64,000 nt of DNA. Origin: JACCSI01 sp035575715 (GTDB lineage: Bacteria; Acidobacteriota; Vicinamibacteria; Vicinamibacterales; UBA2999). The translations under genes and the position numbers were made by a program. Position 1 is the first letter of the stretch. Each line of letters starts with the position of its first letter. Location: assembly GCA_035575715.1 (NCBI GenBank), contig DATLXN010000038.1, positions 1 through 64,000 of the forward strand, in the 5' to 3' direction. This document shows, piece after piece, positions 28,258 through 36,513 of the stretch. The notes under the pieces are model-generated. The model did not search any database. It worked only from the letters and a program-made list of their open reading frames with translations, and was not told the origin of the DNA.

Positions 28258-29320
28258 TCGCTACCGCCCGCAACTCGACGGCCTGCGAGCCGTGGCGGTC
28301 GCAGCGGTCGCCTGGTCGCACTGGGAACGTCCTTATCAGTACGGCGTCCCCTTTGGCGCCGGCGTCCATCTCTTTTACGTGCTGAGCGGCTTCCTGATTA
28401 CCAGCATCCTGCTCGATCTGCGGCCGCACGCCGATCGGTTGGGCGCGGTGCGGGCTTTTTATATTCGCCGGGCGCTGCGGATCTTTCCCGCCTTTTACCT
28501 GACCCTGGCGCTGGCGTGGCTCGGCAACGTCATTCCGATCCGCGACACGTGGGGATGGCACGCGGCGTACCTGTCCAACGTGCAGGTTTTTCTCACCGAG
28601 ACGTGGCCGGGCTCGCTCAGCCACCTGTGGTCGCTGGCCGTCGAGGAACAGTTTTATTTGCTGTGGCCGTGGCTGATCGTCTTCGCGCCAAGGCGCTGGG
28701 TGATGCCGGCGATCGTTGCCGCGATCGTGTCGGCCCCGGTCTTTCGCGCGGTGTTAGCGATGGCCGGCTATCGCGAGACATTGCTTGCCGTGCTGATGCC
28801 CGGCTGCCTGGATTCGCTTGGTCTGGGCGCATTGCTGGCGGCGCTGAAGCCGCGCGCGACAGGTGTGATCGGACACACGGCGTTACCGGCGGCGGTCGTC
28901 TGGATCGCGATGCTGGTCGCCGAAGCCAACGGGGTGATCGTGCCGCTGGGGCTGATGGCTCTGAAGCAAACCTTCCAGGCGTTGGTGTTCGCCTGGCTGG
29001 TTCTGCGCGCGACAGAGGGATTCGGCGGCATGGCCGGCCGCATCCTTTCGGCGCGCCCGCTGGTTTATGTCGGCCGCATCAGTTACGGGATCTACCTCGT
29101 GCACGGCTTCGCCGGCGATCTCCTCGGCGGCGTCGGCCTGTTCAGTCGTGCGATTCCGGAGCCGTGGCGCTTACTGGTGTTGACCACACTGACAGTGGGC
29201 ATCGCTGCGCTTTCCTGGCGACTGCTCGAGCAGCCGATCAATCGCCTGAAAAAATGGTTTCCGTATGACTCGATCGCGCCTGGTTTGGTATCGACTCCGG
29301 CGGCGGTTCGAGGTGGATGA
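28247..29320 (+). CDS. acyltransferase family 3 (OafA/YrhL type) membrane protein
   Basis: A 357-residue polytopic protein of about ten helices. It begins YRPQLDGLRAVAVAAVAWSH, then FYVLSGFLIT, FYIRRALRIFPAFYL and HLWSLAVEEQFYLLWP, all diagnostic for acyltransferase 3 proteins, which move acetyl or other acyl groups onto surface glycans or small molecules across the membrane. TTG 28247 overlaps the end of the dehydrogenase gene by 11 bases. The 3' end overlaps the convergent CDF gene by 83 bases. Confidence 0.92.
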   Translation: MVTDRYRPQLDGLRAVAVAAVAWSHWERPYQYGVPFGAGVHLFYVLSGFLITSILLDLRPHADRLGAVRAFYIRRALRIFPAFYLTLALAWLGNVIPIRDTWGWHAAYLSNVQVFLTETWPGSLSHLWSLAVEEQFYLLWPWLIVFAPRRWVMPAIVAAIVSAPVFRAVLAMAGYRETLLAVLMPGCLDSLGLGALLAALKPRATGVIGHTALPAAVVWIAMLVAEANGVIVPLGLMALKQTFQALVFAWLVLRATEGFGGMAGRILSARPLVYVGRISYGIYLVHGFAGDLLGGVGLFSRAIPEPWRLLVLTTLTVGIAALSWRLLEQPINRLKKWFPYDSIAPGLVSTPAAVRGG

Positions 29321-30152
29321 TCGCGTCCTTCACCTGTGGGTAGCGCGCCATGATGCGATCCTTGACGACATGCGAGATGCGGTGCGCTTCGTCCAGCCGC
29401 ATATCCGCCTTCATCCAGACATGAAGGTCGACAAAGACGTGGTCCGCGGGCCCGCGCGATCGAATACGGTGGCAGCCGAGCACGTCCGGCACCCCTTGCA
29501 CGACCTCTTGGATGTCCGCGGCAGCGATGACGATTTCATCGGCGAGAATGCGCGTGGTGTCCTGGAAGATCTGCCAGCACGCGTAGGCAATGAAGGCGGC
29601 GACGACCACCGCGGCGATCGGGTCGAACATCGGATAGCCGAGCCGGACGCCGACCAGCGCCGCAATCACCGTGGCCGATGTCAGCAAGTCGGTTTGCGTG
29701 TGATGGGAGTCAGCGAGTAACACTTCGCTGCCCAATCGGCTGGCGGCGCGCCTCTCGTACCAGACCACGCCGACGTTGACCAACAGGGTCAGGCCCATGA
29801 CGATGAAGGTCAGCCGTTCGACGGTGGGGGCGGTCGCGGCCTGCAACCGATCGACAGCCGACCAGAGCACCTGCACGACGACGATCAGGAGGAACAAGAC
29901 GATGGCAATCGAGGCCATCGTTTCGAATTTGCGGTGCCCGTAGGGATGATCGGCGTCGGGTGGCTGTTGCGCCATGCGTATCCCGACCAGGGCGACGACG
30001 TTTGACGCAGCGTCGGTGAGGGAGTGGAAGCCATCGGACAACACGCTGACGGCCCCACTGGAATAGCCCAGCACGATCTTGGCGACCGCCACCGCCAGAT
30101 TGAGGAAGAGCACGCGAGTCAGGACGCGCGAGATGGCGGCGAAGCGTTTCAC
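29238..30152 (-). CDS. cation diffusion facilitator (CDF) metal transporter
   Basis: A 304-residue inner-membrane exporter of Zn2+ or similar metals by proton antiport. Six helices carry the metal-site motifs SDGFHSLTD (helix 2) and SHHTQTD (helix 5); DADHPYGHRKFE is the family's cytoplasmic loop. A C-terminal cytoplasmic domain (about 205-285) has several His residues as expected. The HxxxD form in both helices is common in Zn transporters; specificity is not certain. The extra C-terminal tail lies within the 83-bp overlap with the convergent acyltransferase gene. Confidence 0.93.
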   Translation of the reverse strand: MKRFAAISRVLTRVLFLNLAVAVAKIVLGYSSGAVSVLSDGFHSLTDAASNVVALVGIRMAQQPPDADHPYGHRKFETMASIAIVLFLLIVVVQVLWSAVDRLQAATAPTVERLTFIVMGLTLLVNVGVVWYERRAASRLGSEVLLADSHHTQTDLLTSATVIAALVGVRLGYPMFDPIAAVVVAAFIAYACWQIFQDTTRILADEIVIAAADIQEVVQGVPDVLGCHRIRSRGPADHVFVDLHVWMKADMRLDEAHRISHVVKDRIMARYPQVKDAIIHLEPPPESIPNQARSSHTETIFSGD

Positions 30153-30220
30153 GTCAGGCTAACTGTGTGCAGAGACGGGCTCTCATCGATTGACGCCAGC
30201 TGACCGGGCCGCAGTGTCGA

Positions 30221-30751
30221 TTAGAACACCCGCGCGTTCGGCACCGGCCACCACCGCAGTTGAATCTTGCCGATGATGTACTTTTTCGGCACGAAGCCCC
30301 AATGGCGACTGTCGTGGCTATTGTTGCGATGATCGCCCATCACAAAATAGTAGCCCTCAGGAATGACCTGCGGGCCCCAGTCGTCATGGCTGCGATATTC
30401 GGGCGGAACATAATCATCGCGCAGCGGCTCGTCATTGACATACACCCGGCCATCGACAATCCGCACCGCGTCCCCGTCCTCGGCGATCACTCGCTTGACA
30501 AACGACTTCTCGGGACTGAGGGGGTAATACAGCATCACAATGTCGCCGCGCTGCGGATCGGCAAGGCGATAGCCGAACTTGTTGACGATCAATCGATCCT
30601 GGTCGGCCAGGGTCGGGGCCATACTCTGGCCTTCCACACGCGCGACCTGAAAGCCGAAGGTGACGATCAAGGTCGCGTACAGGGCCGCTGACGCCAGCGT
30701 CTTGACCCATGCGACGAACTCGTCGCGCCAGCCATCGACGCGGCGCATCAT
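30221..30751 (-). CDS. lepB: signal peptidase I
   Basis: An S26 signal peptidase that cleaves signal peptides of exported proteins at the outer face of the inner membrane. From ATG 30751 it has 176 residues: one N-terminal transmembrane anchor (about 17-37), catalytic Ser43 in GQSMAPTL, catalytic Lys86 in SFVKRVIA, and the terminal box GDHRNNSHDSRHWG. The same frame stays open upstream to a TTG at 31039 and encodes a Pro-rich segment, but that start would overlap the LytTR regulator by 106 bases; no other start codon lies in between. The 182-base stretch 30752-30933 is therefore either a 5' leader or part of an N-terminal extension. Confidence 0.85.
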   Translation of the reverse strand: MMRRVDGWRDEFVAWVKTLASAALYATLIVTFGFQVARVEGQSMAPTLADQDRLIVNKFGYRLADPQRGDIVMLYYPLSPEKSFVKRVIAEDGDAVRIVDGRVYVNDEPLRDDYVPPEYRSHDDWGPQVIPEGYYFVMGDHRNNSHDSRHWGFVPKKYIIGKIQLRWWPVPNARVF

Positions 30752-30933
30752 GGCGGACGTGGAGTCCTCGAGCTCGATGCGCAGCGCTGGTCCGTCGGGA
30801 GCCGCCAGGTGCCCGCCCGAACGGGGAGCGGGCGGCGGAAAGGCGCGATCCAGCGACGGCCGGTCGAAGCGGTCGGCACTGTCAAAACCAAGCGTGACGG
30901 GCGCCTCAAACCCCGGCAGGGTCTGCGGCTGTT

Positions 30934-31704
30934 CTACAACTTCAGGTATTCCCGGAGCCGGCGGGTCTGCGATCGGCTGACTGGTATTTCCGTCGCCTTC
31001 GCGTCTTTCATCCTGAGGATGTAGTTCCTGCTGAACCAAGGCACGATCTCCTTGATCTTATTAATGTTAACGAGGTGAGACCGGTGAACCCGCCAGAACA
31101 CCTCAGGGTCCAGCCGGGCCTGCAACTCGTCGAGTGTCCGATAGTTAGACGTGCCCGAGACCTGCCCCGTCACAATACTAATCGAATCCTCCACCAGGGA
31201 GGCATAGATGATGTCTTCCGCCTGGACCAGCACGATCCGGTCGGCCATTTTGACGGCGATCTGATTGCGCCGATCTTTCTGCCCGGCCATCATTTTGACC
31301 AGCCGCTCGAGCTGGTCGCCTAATGGCTGTTCTGCCCGCCGTTTCCTGACCCGCTGCACCGCCTGTTCGAGCCGCGACGGCTCGACCGGTTTGAGCACGT
31401 AATCGACCGCGTTGACCTCGAACGCTTCGATGGCGCGATGGTCAAACGCGGTGACGAAAACCACCGACAGATCGGTTCCATCCTCGAGGAGACGGCGGGC
31501 GACCTCGAAACCGGTCAGGCCCGGCATCTGCACGTCGAGGAACGCCACGTCCGGCGTGAGCCGCGAGATGTCTTCCAGGGCCTGAACGCCGTCAGAGGCC
31601 TGCGACACGACTTCCACGCCTTCGATTCTGCCCAGCAGGAAGCACAACTCATCGCGTGCTAACTGCTCATCGTCTGCGACCAGGGCGGTGAGGGTGGCGG
31701 CCAC
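30934..31704 (-). CDS. LytTR-type response regulator
   Basis: A 256-residue regulator with an N-terminal receiver (acidic pair near residues 11-12, phosphoacceptor D57 in VAFLDVQMPG, Thr/Lys switch at VTAFDH and LKPVEP) and a C-terminal LytTR DNA-binding domain (about 150-256; IIYASLVEDSISIVTG, FWRVHRSHLVNINKIKEIVP, VSRSQTRRLREYL). LytTR regulators often control cell-surface, autolysis or virulence functions. GTG 31704 overlaps the kinase stop by one base (TAGTG) and fits the family start; the frame extends upstream to 31758 but inside the kinase gene. Confidence 0.93.
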   Translation of the reverse strand: MAATLTALVADDEQLARDELCFLLGRIEGVEVVSQASDGVQALEDISRLTPDVAFLDVQMPGLTGFEVARRLLEDGTDLSVVFVTAFDHRAIEAFEVNAVDYVLKPVEPSRLEQAVQRVRKRRAEQPLGDQLERLVKMMAGQKDRRNQIAVKMADRIVLVQAEDIIYASLVEDSISIVTGQVSGTSNYRTLDELQARLDPEVFWRVHRSHLVNINKIKEIVPWFSRNYILRMKDAKATEIPVSRSQTRRLREYLKL

Positions 31705-33026
31705 TACGCGGAGGCCTGTTGTGCGGCGACAAGGACTGGAATCTCGAGATGGGCGCACGCGCCCTTGCCGGGCGAGCCGCGCAGCACGACGCTCGCGGTC
31801 GCGCCATAAATCACCCGCAGCCGTTCGTCGACGTTACTCAAGCCGATGCCGCTCGACTTGGCGATTTGCAACCGCTCATCAGAAATCCCCAGGCCATCGT
31901 CTTCGACATCGAGGATGAGCAAGTCGCGTTCGCGACGGCTACGCAGCGTAATGCGGCCGGGGCCGACCTTGCGGGTCAGGCCGTGCTTGATCGAGTTCTC
32001 GACCAGCGGCTGTAGGATCATGCTCGGCACGATGATGTCGAGTGTATCCGCGGCGATCTGTTTGCGCACACTCAGCCGGTCGCCGAAACGAATCACCTCG
32101 ATGTCGAGATACTCGTCGATCGATTCGAGCTCCTCGCGCAACGTCACGAACTGCTCCTGGCTGCGCAGCAGACGACGGAGGAGTCCTGATAACTTCAGGA
32201 TCACGGTGCGCGCCGTCTCGGGTTGCGAACGAATCAATGACGATACCGACGTCAGCGTGTTGAACAGGAAGTGTGGATTGATCTGGCTCTTGAGCGCCTC
32301 GATTTTGGCCGCGAGTAGAAGCTTTTCCTGTTCCTGCAGCCGATGCTCGATGCGCGCGTTGTTCCAGATCTTGATCGGGATTGATACCGTCAGCACCGTT
32401 GCGACGTAGACCATCACCGTCAACCAGAACGACGGCGCCTCGAAGTAGAACAAGCGCTCTTCACCAAAGCGGACGCCGACGGCTTGCCGGATCGCTTCGA
32501 GGCCAATCGGGACGACGAGCAGCGCGACCTGCCATTCAATCGCAAAGCTGCGCAGCATCCGCCACACGTCACGGGGCAGACTGAAGAACACGAACGGCGA
32601 GAAGTTCCAGATGTGCTCTTTGGGGCAGGCCTCGCGTAGGCCGCCCCCGGCAAACCCGCAGCCGACCGCAAACGGCACCGCGCCCCATTCCCCATTGACC
32701 AGGCCAGGCAATGCGATCGCGGCGCCGACGATGGCCCCGGTGTAAGGGCCGGCGATCAGTCCGGCCAGAAAGGCGCCTTCGAGCATCAGATCCGCGGCGT
32801 CATAGTTGAGCAACAGGCGTGAGACAACACCGAGCGCCAGCGGCAAGGTGAGCCCGAGCGCAAAGGCAAGCCGATCGGGCCAGTCACGGCGTTCGAAAAT
32901 CAAGATGTGACGAAAGCGGCGATAGCGCGCGAGCATCGTCGCCAGCGCGGCCATCACCGCGAGTTTGCCGACCAGGGTCGCGAGCAGGAACTGGTCCGCC
33001 GACAGGAGTCGCACGTCTTGGGGCAT
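31704..33026 (-). CDS. LytS-type sensor histidine kinase
   Basis: A 440-residue kinase. Five to six N-terminal helices form a 5TM-LYT-like sensor (GAFLAGLIAGPYTGAIVGAAIALPGL), further hydrophobic segments follow near 150-215, then a HisKA_7TM/His_kinase domain with KSQINPHFLFNTLTSVSSLI, N box LQPLVENSIKHGLT and GIGLSNVDERL. It pairs with the downstream LytTR regulator. LytS-type sensors respond to membrane or metabolic signals such as potential or pyruvate; the ligand here is unknown. ATG 33026 was chosen because the first helix starts shortly after it; the frame-open upstream part would overlap the divergent nuoI-like gene. Confidence 0.92.
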   Translation of the reverse strand: MPQDVRLLSADQFLLATLVGKLAVMAALATMLARYRRFRHILIFERRDWPDRLAFALGLTLPLALGVVSRLLLNYDAADLMLEGAFLAGLIAGPYTGAIVGAAIALPGLVNGEWGAVPFAVGCGFAGGGLREACPKEHIWNFSPFVFFSLPRDVWRMLRSFAIEWQVALLVVPIGLEAIRQAVGVRFGEERLFYFEAPSFWLTVMVYVATVLTVSIPIKIWNNARIEHRLQEQEKLLLAAKIEALKSQINPHFLFNTLTSVSSLIRSQPETARTVILKLSGLLRRLLRSQEQFVTLREELESIDEYLDIEVIRFGDRLSVRKQIAADTLDIIVPSMILQPLVENSIKHGLTRKVGPGRITLRSRRERDLLILDVEDDGLGISDERLQIAKSSGIGLSNVDERLRVIYGATASVVLRGSPGKGACAHLEIPVLVAAQQASA

Positions 33027-33043
33027 TAATCGGCGATCAGAGG

Positions 33044-33049
33044 TACAAT
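33044..33049 (+). promoter_or_regulatory. -10-like box TACAAT before nuoI-like gene
   Basis: TACAAT ends seven bases before the ATG at 33057, leaving no room for a ribosome site; a leaderless transcript is suggested. Confidence 0.45.
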
Positions 33050-33056
33050 TTACTGC

Positions 33057-33479
33057 ATGATTCGTCCCCTGATTGAAGGCTTCGCGCTGACCTTCAAGCA
33101 TTTATTCCGCAATCCGATTACCGTCAATTACCCGGACCAGAAGGTCCCGATGTTCCCGAGATATCGCGGCAAGCAAGTGTTGATGCGCGACGAAAACGGG
33201 CTCGAAAAGTGCGTCGCCTGCGGTCTGTGCGCGGTGGCCTGTCCGGCCGATGCCATTTATCTGGAGGCCGAGGAAAACGACGGCTCGGTGATGGCCGGCC
33301 CGCGTTACGCGTCGGTGTATCAGATTCACAAGACGCGCTGCATCTTCTGTGGCTACTGCGAAGAAGCGTGTCCGGTGTCGGCGATTTTCATGGGCAAGGA
33401 TTACGAGCTCGCGGTCTACAGCAAGGACGATTTTGTGTGGGACAAAACCGAGCTGTTGGTTCCGGCGCCGACGAAGTGA
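33057..33479 (+). CDS. nuoI: NuoI-type 2[4Fe-4S] ferredoxin subunit, away from a nuo operon
   Basis: A 140-residue protein of the NADH-quinone oxidoreductase subunit I family. Two cluster motifs are complete: C52-C55-C58-C62 (CVACGLCAVACP) and C95-C98-C101-C105 (CIFCGYCEEACP). The opening LIEGFALTFKHLF and YPDQKVPMFPRYRGK match NuoI, which passes electrons through clusters N6a and N6b toward NuoB in complex I. No other nuo gene is in the window; neighbours are a LytS kinase (divergent) and a phosphoesterase. It may be the genome's only copy, split from the operon, or a paralogue serving another complex. Confidence 0.9.
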   Translation: MIRPLIEGFALTFKHLFRNPITVNYPDQKVPMFPRYRGKQVLMRDENGLEKCVACGLCAVACPADAIYLEAEENDGSVMAGPRYASVYQIHKTRCIFCGYCEEACPVSAIFMGKDYELAVYSKDDFVWDKTELLVPAPTK

Positions 33480-33519
33480 TGACGTTGATTTGACGCTGTA
33501 CTTCGCTGACCTTGGCGGG

Positions 33520-33662
33520 ATTACGCAGAGCGGGTATCCGCAGATTACGCAGATTACGCAGATGCGGTTTTGATCGTGCTGTGCGTCCATCGGCGGACCG
33601 GCACCCCGGCGTCCTGCAAGATCCAAAATGCCTATAATCTGCGTCATCTGCGTAATCTGCGG
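33520..33662. repeat. GATTACGCA-type inverted repeat pair
   Basis: 33538-33563 and 33637-33662 are 26-bp inverted repeats with one mismatch, each made of about three GATTACGCA-like units; an extra unit lies at about 33519-33527. The loop is 73 bases. They could form a hairpin after the nuoI-like gene. No transposase is present. Confidence 0.75.
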
Positions 33663-33685
33663 ACAACCCTTTCTGCGTCATCCCG

Positions 33686-34390
33686 GTGACATCAGCACAA
33701 TCCCTTTTCGGAGTCATTGGCGACATCCACGGGAACTTCACCGCCCTCGATCGCATTCTGACGAGACACCCGGACGTGCCGTTCTGGCTCTGCGTCGGCG
33801 ACCTCGTCAGCACGACCGGGGCGTATCCGACGCCGGCCGCGCCGTTGTATTTCATCAAGGGCAATAACGAGGGGTTTGATCGTCTGACCGCGTTCGAGGC
33901 GGGTCAGGAGATGATCCCCAACCTGCACTACATCCCGAACGGGACAGTCGTGGAGGTTGGTTCGATCCGGGTCGGCGGCGTTGGCGGCACGTTTGCGCCG
34001 ACCTGGTATGACAAGAGTGGGTCAGAACTGACCACCAAGCCGAAGGACGACAAGCGTCGTCATTTTGTCCGCGCCGAAGTCGAGGCGGCCCAGGCTGCCG
34101 GGCCGGTTGATGTCTTGCTGACGCACGAGGCGCCCAAGCCCTTCTGGATTGAGCTGCCGTCGCCAACCGCACCGTCGAAACGCTGGCGGCGCGATGTCGG
34201 CAAGGAACCGATTGCGGAACTCGCCGATGCCGTGCAGCCGAAGTTGCACTGCTTCGGTCATCACCACCAGCATGCGGCGTTTGTGCGTGCGGGGATCCCG
34301 ACGGTCTGCGTCGATCGTGTGAGCCGTTCGTACCTGCTGGTCGATGCGGAAACATTGGCCTGGGAAAGTCATCCGACGGAAGATGCGTAA
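33686..34390 (+). CDS. calcineurin-like metallophosphoesterase
   Basis: A 234-residue phosphoesterase with the full metal-site motif series: GDIHGN (D13, H15), CVGDLVST, GNNEG, LLTHEAPK and GHHHQH. The fold hydrolyses phosphomonoesters or diesters using two metal ions; the substrate cannot be inferred. No signal peptide, so probably cytoplasmic. It starts GTG. The bifunctional methyltransferase gene begins three bases after its stop, so the two are likely one transcript. Confidence 0.9.
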   Translation: MTSAQSLFGVIGDIHGNFTALDRILTRHPDVPFWLCVGDLVSTTGAYPTPAAPLYFIKGNNEGFDRLTAFEAGQEMIPNLHYIPNGTVVEVGSIRVGGVGGTFAPTWYDKSGSELTTKPKDDKRRHFVRAEVEAAQAAGPVDVLLTHEAPKPFWIELPSPTAPSKRWRRDVGKEPIAELADAVQPKLHCFGHHHQHAAFVRAGIPTVCVDRVSRSYLLVDAETLAWESHPTEDA

Positions 34391-34393
34391 CCA

Positions 34394-36250
34394 GTGCCCC
34401 TAAAACCCTTTCTCGAAGCGATTGATGAACGCGTGCTGGTCTGCGACGGCGCGATGGGCACCCAGCTCTATGCCAAGGGCGTGTTCATCAATCGCTGCTT
34501 CGAGTCGCTCAACCTGTCGCATCCCGACATGGTCGGAAGCGTCCATGCCGAATACATCCGCGCCGGCGCCGACATCATCGAGACCAACACCTTTGGCGCG
34601 AATCGCATCAAGCTGCGGTCGTTTGGGCTGAGCGAGAAAGTCGCGGCGATCAACGAGGCGGGGGCGCGACTGGCGCGCAAGGCGGCCAACGGCCGCGCCT
34701 ACGTGGCCGGTGCGATCGGGCCGCTCGGAATCCGCGTCGAGCCATGGGGACGCACCGGTGTCGATGAAGCCGAGCAGTATTTCAGCGAGCAGGCGCTTGC
34801 GCTTCGCGACGGCGGCGTCGACGTGTTCATGCTCGAGACGTTCCGCGATCTCAACGAGATCGGCGCGGCGATTCGCGCGGTGCGCAAGCTCTGTGACCTG
34901 CCGATCATCGCGCAGATGACCACCGAAGAAGATGGCAACAGCCTGGACGGCACGCCGCCAGAGCAGTTCGCGCCGAAGTTGCTGGAGCTCGGCGCGAGTG
35001 TGGTCGGCGTCAATTGCAGCGTCGGGCCGGCACCGATGCTCGAGTCGATCGAGCGCTTGTCGGCCGTGACCGACGCGCGCCTCTCGGCGCTGCCGAATGC
35101 AGGCAAGCCGCGCGACATCGAAGGGCGCAACATCTATCTGTCGTCGCCGGAGTACATGGCGTCCTACGCGCGGCGATTTGTCGCCAACGGCGTACGCCTG
35201 GTTGGCGGCTGCTGCGGCACGACGCCGGAGCACATCAAGCAGATCAAGCTGGCGGTGAAACGCATGGCGCCCGGCGAAACACGGGCCAGCGATCGCCACG
35301 ACCACCGGGCGCTCTCGGTCACCGAGGCGCCGCACGCGCAGCCACCGGTCGCGCGTGCCACTAAGTCCCGCCTCTCTGCGGCGCTGGCTGAGGGCAGGTT
35401 TGTGATTGGCGTCGAGTTGATGCCGCCGCGTGGCCTGGCCTCGGCTGGGGCCATTAAGGCGATCAAGTCCCTCGCCGGGCAGGCGATCGACGTGATCACG
35501 GTCCTCGACGGCCCCCGCACGGGCGCCCGCATGAGCGCGCTGTCACTCGCGGTGCTGTTGCAGCAGCAAGCGGGTGTCGAAACCCTGCTGCAGTATTCGT
35601 GTCGCGACAAGAACCTGCTCGGCATTCAGTCGGATCTGCTCGGCGCGCACGCCATGGGGCTGCGCAACCTGCTTGGCATTACCGGCGATGTCGGCCGCAT
35701 CGGTGACATTCCCGATGCGACAGCGGTGTTCGACGTCGATTCGGTGGGCTTGACCAATGTCCTGACCCGACTGAATCACGGGCTCGACATCGGCGGACAG
35801 GCGATCGGCGAGCCGACCGCGTTCCACGTCGGCGTGATGATCAATCCGGCGGCGGACGATCCCGACGCCGAGCTGCGGCGGTTCGAATACAAGGTCGACG
35901 CCGGCGCCGAGTTCGCCGTGACGCGGCCGGTGTTCGACGTCACCAAGCTCGCACAGTTTCTCGATCGCGCGGCCGGTTTCCGGATTCCGGTGATCGCCGG
36001 TCTGTGGCCGTTTGAAAGCGCCTTGAACGCGGAGTTCATGGCCAACGAAGTCCCCGGGGTGACCGTCCCGCCGGCCTTAATCGAACGGATGCGCGCAACG
36101 GAAACGGACGAGGCCGGCGTTGACGAAGGGATCCGCATTGCGCAGGAGCTTGGTCGCGCGCTGCGGCCGCTGGTGCAGGGCTTTCACGTTTCGGCACCGT
36201 CCGGGCGCCTCGATCTCGCGCTGCGAACCTTGGCCGGCCTGCGCCCCTAA
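34394..36250 (+). CDS. bifunctional homocysteine S-methyltransferase / methylenetetrahydrofolate reductase
   Basis: A 618-residue fusion of the YitJ type. The N-terminal half (about 1-300) is a homocysteine S-methyltransferase barrel: LVCDGAMGTQLYAKG, ADIIETNTFGANR and zinc-ligand cysteines in GVNCS (about 209) and GGCCGTTPEH (about 272-273). The C-terminal half (about 320-615) is an FAD-dependent MTHFR barrel: FVIGVELMPPRG, VITVLDGPR, LLQYSCRDKNLLGIQSDLLG, RNLLGITGDV and FAVTRPVFDV. Together they link 5-methyl-THF formation to methionine synthesis, though such proteins often use S-methylmethionine or other methyl donors in the first half. GTG start. Confidence 0.92.
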   Translation: MPLKPFLEAIDERVLVCDGAMGTQLYAKGVFINRCFESLNLSHPDMVGSVHAEYIRAGADIIETNTFGANRIKLRSFGLSEKVAAINEAGARLARKAANGRAYVAGAIGPLGIRVEPWGRTGVDEAEQYFSEQALALRDGGVDVFMLETFRDLNEIGAAIRAVRKLCDLPIIAQMTTEEDGNSLDGTPPEQFAPKLLELGASVVGVNCSVGPAPMLESIERLSAVTDARLSALPNAGKPRDIEGRNIYLSSPEYMASYARRFVANGVRLVGGCCGTTPEHIKQIKLAVKRMAPGETRASDRHDHRALSVTEAPHAQPPVARATKSRLSAALAEGRFVIGVELMPPRGLASAGAIKAIKSLAGQAIDVITVLDGPRTGARMSALSLAVLLQQQAGVETLLQYSCRDKNLLGIQSDLLGAHAMGLRNLLGITGDVGRIGDIPDATAVFDVDSVGLTNVLTRLNHGLDIGGQAIGEPTAFHVGVMINPAADDPDAELRRFEYKVDAGAEFAVTRPVFDVTKLAQFLDRAAGFRIPVIAGLWPFESALNAEFMANEVPGVTVPPALIERMRATETDEAGVDEGIRIAQELGRALRPLVQGFHVSAPSGRLDLALRTLAGLRP

Positions 36251-36342
36251 CACCCCGCACCCCGCACCCCGCACTCAGCACTCAGCACTCAAACACTCAG
36301 CACTCAGCACCCAGCACTCAGCACTCAAGCACTCAGCACTCT
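36250..36342. repeat. AGCACTC-type tandem repeat tract (longest)
   Basis: About 12 imperfect 7-8-base units, first CACCCCG then CACTCAG, begin at the stop codon of the methyltransferase/MTHFR gene. The gradual change from CACCCCG to CACTCAG suggests growth by slippage with drift. Confidence 0.82.
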
Positions 36343-36513
36343 CCCCCTGTTACACATCTGATATAGTGCCATCCGGCCGAGAAATCGCGCCGAATGGGAC
36401 AAGTCGGCGGGTAAAAAGGCATTGCGGCGTGACGAATTGGCGCCGATCTTGCGTTTTACTTTTTACATCGGCTTACATCGGCGTTCGGCAGGTAGCTAGA
36501 CGGAGGACCTCAC
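36343..36513 (+). promoter_or_regulatory. 170-bp leader/promoter region of the next gene
   Basis: The stretch holds TATAGT at 36362-36367 as a -10 candidate, an AT-richer patch around 36450-36480 with two TTACATCGGC copies, and GGAGG at 36502-36506 as a strong ribosome site. No full -35/-10 pair is convincing. Confidence 0.3.

Noticed and set aside
33538..33662. Insertion sequence ends
   Set aside because: The 73 bases between the arms are too short for a transposase and no target duplication is evident; kept only as an inverted repeat.
34400..35335. Minus-strand open frame of 311 codons across the homocysteine methyltransferase domain
   Set aside because: GC-rich codon bias keeps the opposite frame open; the plus strand encodes a clear enzyme with zinc cysteines.
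36250..36342. Possible CRISPR array
   Set aside because: Units are 7-8 bases and contiguous, with no spacers of regular length and no cas genes in the window.
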